DNA from: Lasiosphaeris hirsuta
Lineage: Eukaryota > Ascomycota > Sordariomycetes > Sordariales > Lasiosphaeriaceae
NCBI GenBank assembly: GCA_030549175.1
Contig: JAUKUA010000002.1
Coordinates: 4,774,001-4,838,000 of the forward strand
Length of the DNA stretch: 64,000 nt
Direction of reading: 5' to 3'
In this document: positions 59,531 through 64,000 of the stretch, piece after piece
How positions within the stretch are numbered: the first letter of the stretch is position 1
Layout: every line of letters starts with the position of its first letter
Translations under genes and position numbers: made by a program
Notes under the pieces: model-generated
Told to the model about the DNA's origin: nothing
The model's database searches: none
The model's input: the letters and a program-made list of their open reading frames with translations, nothing else

Positions 59531-61850
59531 AATCCGATGTATCTTTACTATCGGATAGTTTAATAATATGAGGAAAGAGCTTAGGGTAGTCCTTTTCTGT
59601 CATAGTAGAGACCTTAGCCTTTTTAAAAGGTTAAGGAGAGTCGTTTTCTCGTTCCTCCTTCTCGGTTTTATCTCTTTTTCCGTGTTTAGTTTTGGCTCTG
59701 GAGATCTTTCCAGGTAGCTTGGGAATATCCTTATTATCCTCAGTTTTCTTACTATAACATTCGAGGATATTATAGCCTTGATGTCTATAGCGGTAGCATC
59801 CTTTGCTTACCTTGTACTTGTTAATTTCGGCCTAATCTATCTCGGTAACGGCTTCCTTGTAGGTTTGTTAGTACTTCGTTTAGGTAGATGCCGTGGGCTT
59901 GTTCTCCTTGTCCTATTACTTCCGTTTTGGACCTTTCTTAAGCTTCTTAGCGGGTATTAGACCGGGACAAGAGCTAGAGATATTAGTTTCCTCCTAGTAA
60001 TTGTCCTTCTTCGAACGTTCCTTATTATTCGAAGTAAATTCTTCTTTTCCCTACTTAGCCTTATAGTTAATTTCATGATTTCTTACTTTATCTTTATAAA
60101 TCAGGCTAGCCGTGATAACTACTTCAAGGAAATCAACGTCGTCGGGAAGAAGATATCCCGTATGTAAATAGATCAGGTCTATTATGGCATCGAGGATGGT
60201 ATTAGTAACTAGTGACTATAGAGCCTACCTACTAAGATCAATAGTATGATTAAGTTCTTAGAACATTGTCACATATTCGTTCACATCTCTATCGTAGGTT
60301 AGAGCCTTCATAGCTTTATAATCTCTGGCCCTATGAGCTAGGTTACAAAAACGTTCAACTATGGCGGTGGCGTAGTTATTCTATTAATCTACTAGGCCTA
60401 GCTTTTCGATCCAAGTCCCTCTTTTCTGATGCCATTGAAGGGTAGTACCTTTAGTAAGGATACCGACGAAACCGATTTTAGCTTTGTCGTCGAGGAAGCT
60501 TCGTTCATAAACATTAAAATATTTCTTTACGGAATATTACCATGTCTTAAACTCGGCCTTGTCCTTTCTGTTATATTTTTTAGGTCTTACTATAGTTACG
60601 GTAACACCCTGACCACGGAATTCCCAAATTATATTAATGTTATTACGAATTAAATCTTAGTTAGTATAGATAAGGTCAAAAAAGATTACTATAAGATCAC
60701 GTAGAGATAAGGAGCTCCGGGAACCTAGACCCTAAGGTCCTAAGGGTCCTAGCGGCTCTGGTAGGCCTCCTAGTGGTCTAGGGGGACCAGAAGGTAGACT
60801 CACACGATAAAGATCATCATCCGAGTCGTTATTATCGTCACTAGGAAGAGGTAATGTTCCCGTCCTAGTATAACAGGGAGGTGAATTTCCTCTGGTATTT
60901 CTACTTCTTATTTTAGTATTAGAGTTCTATATACTATCGACTTACTTTTGGGCTCGTACTAAGATTTCTTAAGTAGCCCTTCTTTAGAGGTTACGGTCCG
61001 AGAGAGGGTCTTCGTTTTGGTCGAAGTACTATGTGAAAGTTGATTTTTTAAACGGTTATAACAGCCGTCATAAAGGTTTAACAGAAAGGGTTTTCTGTGA
61101 ACGAGTTATAACTCTCTAGATAATCTATTCCTTATTATGAGGTCTTACTCGTGTTGACCTTAATACGAGGGCTTCTTTAATAAAGTTGTTAAAATAAGCC
61201 TTAAGTTATTTAAACAGTTTTTAGTCCTTCGGGATTTGTAATATTCCTGGTTATTAAAGTACTATAAGAGAATTTAACTAGCTTCAGGCTATGGTAGACC
61301 AATGGCTAAATTCTACATTGTAGTGATTTTGACAAGCTTACTTTTCTTCTTAGATACGAAGGAGTTCCTTGACTTTGACAAGCTCGGCGTTTTGTTCCCT
61401 AGCCTACGTTTCCTACTCTTATGTTTACTATACTTACCGTTGCTTTTGTTTAGTAATTTTCTTATGGAGGGCTTCGGTTCGTGTGATAATAAGGTTAAGG
61501 GATTTTTCGCGTTAGGCTGTTTAAGTGGTAAATTGGGCTAGTTTTTAGTTGACTTCGATACCGAAAGTAATATAAGAAGCTTCTAGTTCTTACTAGATAC
61601 TTTTAAAAACATATTAATTTATCTTAACATGTTATATCATTAACTAGTAGTTAATGACTAAGGTGATAAACGTTAAAGTAAGTAAGTCGAGCCTCTCTTT
61701 ATCCTCGTACGTATTATTTATAAAGAAATAAAATTCCTTATAAGTTTTAGTGACTTAATTATAGAGATAAATAAACTATTGAGGTAGTTTAGTAAGGGTT
61801 TCGGAGCTCGATAGAAGTATAGGGAACTTTTTAATAGTTTAGATTTTTAT
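59526..61850 (-). pseudogene. M3 gag remnant
   Basis: 775 codons in one frame from a former start (ATA at 61850) to TAA at 59528-59526. The zinc knuckle near 59757-59798 keeps the first Cys (TGC) and has the second Cys and the His as Tyr. This is the best-preserved gag in the nest, but stops remain. Confidence 0.8.
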
Positions 61851-61986
61851 CTTAGGAGGTTCCTAGATTATAAGATCGGTATTAGGGAAAGGTTCGGTTT
61901 TCCGGCCTTGGAACGTAGCCGAGTATAATATAGGATTGCCGGTTATCATAAAATGAAGTAGCGGACAAGGGGATGTTCGTTAGAGA

Positions 61987-61998
61987 AGAAAGATTATC
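61987..61998 (-). other. Primer binding site of M3
   Basis: GATAATCTTTCT on the minus strand adjoining the 5' LTR, as in the other copies. Confidence 0.75.
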
Positions 61999-63328
61999 TG
62001 TGATATAGGCTAGCCTACAAAGGTCTAGGATATAACAATAACAAAGTAAGATATTAAATGAAAGGTTAGACTATAGAGCTTTAATCTTTTTCTAACTTTC
62101 GACTTAACCGTTTAGTAAACTACCCCGATAATTATTATTAGTCTAGTTTAAAGCTTTTATACGACGAACTTAAGGACTTAATCTTCATAAGGTTAATAAG
62201 TAAAAGGTCTAATTTAAAGGTTTAAAATAGAACGGTAAGGGAGTTAACTATAGTAATATAAAGTAGTAGAGAACTAGGGAGAAGGAGGTTTAGGGAGATA
62301 GAATGATCTAACAGAAGATAAGACATAATACTTCGTAGTTACAAGTTAAAAGAAATAAAAGGGTTTATAAGGTTATATTACCCCTTAGCTTTACTAAAGT
62401 TTAGTTAATAATCTTTTTAAGTTTATCTAAAAAGAACTAGGAAGTTTCTTTCTCTCGAGGATCTATCGTAACGTACCTGTCTTACTTATAGAAGGCTATG
62501 TATAAGATATAAAGATACTAAGATACCTAAAGGATCCTCCTAGCTACCCGTCGGTCCTAAATCTCCTTTCTAGCTACCTATCTCTCACACCCTACAAATC
62601 CGTAGCTACATACTAAGTGAAGCCGGCCTATTACACGTTAGTCCATGGCCGGTATCAATACTTATCCATATAGCTCTAGCGGCATAGTGTCTATTGCTGT
62701 AGGTATTCTTTCACGTCCTTAGTACTTATGTTGGCCACAGCATTGTTAGGTTAATCTCTAGGTTAGCTGTCATAGCAACGGTTCCCTTCGTGACTCACAC
62801 GCGGGAGTCACGGCTACCTGTCACTATTGAAGCTAGACTCCGGAGAACGTCGGGTTCCAAGTCTTCTAAAAGAATGCCAGCGATAACAGGGAGGTCTATG
62901 ATTCGAAAGACTAGCTGTAGGATCTGGGCTGACTATATAGGCCTTGACTACGATACTAAGGTTGAATAGCTTGTCCATGATAAATCTAAAGTCTGATGAC
63001 GTTACCTAGCGCGGGCGAGATCCGTTATACGGCTACTCTGGCTTGTGAGTGGTTCTGGGTGTTCCATCGCAACCCGTGGGCGCTTAGGAGAATCCGCTGA
63101 CCTGTGTGTCGGCTGACTAGGCCATTAGCCACACGTAGGATCATGTCCCGAGGTTGAGCCACGTTGTGGCCATCCTCTGTGATAGTTCCCTTATCCACGT
63201 GATCTATGATAGGTGCTTGTGGGTCAATGGGTATGTGCTTCTTGTGTGTGGTTCGTGCCGCTGGTGTATAGTTCGGTCAAGGAGGTCAGTGACCCTGTTG
63301 ACCTTAGGTGAGCTCTACCAGTGTGACA
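61999..63328 (-). repeat. M3 5' LTR
   Basis: 1330 bp. The inner end (61999-62500) is RIP-mutated. The outer 550 bases (about 62750-63328) are almost unmutated and GC-rich. CCTAC follows at 63329-63333. Confidence 0.95.
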
Positions 63329-64000
63329 CCTACATAGTCAGCTAGGATCTTATAACTAATCATTTAAATCATAAACCTCCTTACTATCGTTAGTATTCCT
63401 TTAAAAGACCTAGAATCTAACGCTCTCTGAAGTCTAGCTTCAGTAGTAACAAGTAGCCGTGACCCCCACATATAAGTCACGAAGGGAACTGTTATTATGA
63501 CAGCTGACGTGGGATTGACCTAACAGTACAATAGCTAACATAAGTACTAAGGACGTAAAGAAACACCTATAACGATAGATACTATGCTACTTAAGCTGTA
63601 TAGATAAGTACTAATACCAACCGTAGACTAACGTATGATAGGCCGACTTCACTTAGCTTGTAGCTACGAATTTATAAGATACGAGAGACGGGCGGCTAGA
63701 AAGGAGATTCGGGCCGGACGGGTAGTTAGAAAGATCCTTTAGATATTTTAGTAACCTTATATCTTATACATAGCCTTCCATAAAAGAATAGGTACGCCAC
63801 GATAGATCCTCGAGAGGAAGAAGCTCCCTAGTTCTCTTTGGACAAACCTAGAAAGATTATTAGCTGAACTTTAATGAAGCTGAGGGGTAATATAACCTTG
63901 TGAACCCTTCTATTTCTCCTGACTTATAATTACGAAGTATTATGTCTTATCTTATGTTAGATCATTCCATCTCCCTAAACCTCCTTCTCCCTAGCTCTCC
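63329..64000 (+). repeat. F2 3' LTR, right part (runs off the window)
   Basis: Resumes the LTR interrupted at 45659, starting with the duplicated CCTAC. 375 plus 667 bases are accounted for, so about 270 remain outside. Mutation again decreases towards the outer end. Confidence 0.9.

Larger units (their letters stand above)
45660..63328 (-). mobile_element. M3: complete Gypsy element interrupted by M4, TSD CCTAC
   Basis: Two 1330-bp LTRs (45660-46989 and 61999-63328). Internal parts 46990-49317 and 58231-61998 total 6096 bp without M4. CCTAC flanks both ends. It is inserted in the 3' LTR of F2. Confidence 0.95.
36502..64000 (+). mobile_element. F2: Gypsy element carrying M3, M4 and a solo LTR
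   Basis: 5' LTR 36502-37814, internal 37815-45284 (with a solo LTR at 38087-39457), and a 3' LTR in two parts, 45285-45659 and 63329 to beyond the window edge. Without insertions the internal part is about 6.09 kb, matching F1 (6060 bp). About 270 bases of the 3' LTR are outside the window. Confidence 0.9.

Noticed and set aside
1..64000. CRISPR arrays, rRNA, bacterial operons
   Set aside because: No spaced short direct repeats or rRNA-like sequence. Introns, RIP and Gypsy elements indicate a fungal nuclear genome.

Overview
The window looks like a filamentous ascomycete (Pezizomycotina) chromosome. A roughly 9.6 kb gene island of ordinary base composition (about 9.2-18.8 kb) lies between AT-rich blocks of decayed Ty3/Gypsy LTR retrotransposons. 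Copies of one element differ almost only by C-to-T and G-to-A changes. Old reading frames are broken almost only by TAA/TAG where CAA/CAG/TGG is expected, the footprint of repeat-induced point mutation (RIP). Genes in the island have short fungal introns. I cannot name the species.

Left block (1-9191): the 3' part of a Gypsy element I call family X (pol, then an extra coiled-coil ORF, then a 234-bp LTR) sits inside the integrase of a second Gypsy family. The 3' LTR of that second family is at 6709-8056. Then come decayed coding sequence, a 67-bp tandem repeat and an isolated, nearly unmutated 234-bp LTR. Gene island (9192-18810): a RIP-damaged coding fragment, a DUF3433-like membrane protein, a three-exon cysteine-rich protein with a GPI-like tail, a small secreted cysteine-rich protein, and the N-terminal fragment of a HET-like (heterokaryon incompatibility) protein cut off at the transposon boundary.

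Right block (18812-64000): a gag fragment interrupted by a second X copy, then one continuous nest of a single chromodomain Gypsy family (LTR about 1.31-1.37 kb, body about 8.7-8.9 kb). By target-site duplications (TSDs) the stack resolves as follows. M1 (minus) holds a solo LTR (TSD CTAGC), the complete element F1 (TSD TAGGT) and M2 (minus). M2 holds F2 (plus). F2 holds a solo LTR (TSD ATTTC) and, in its 3' LTR, M3 (minus, TSD CCTAC). M3 holds M4 (minus, TSD GCGGG). M1, M2 and F2 continue past the right edge.

How the family works can still be read through the decay. It has Gag with a CCHC knuckle, and Pol in the -1 frame relative to Gag in all four measurable copies, meeting at a conserved GATTTTTAA. 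The sequence just after the 5' LTR is the exact complement of a 12-mer inside the LTR, as in self-priming Tf1/sushi elements. A C-terminal chromodomain could explain repeated insertion into its own heterochromatin. All reverse transcriptase copies seen have lost the first Asp of YxDD, so nothing here should be autonomous. RIP is visibly weaker at the outer end of each insertion.
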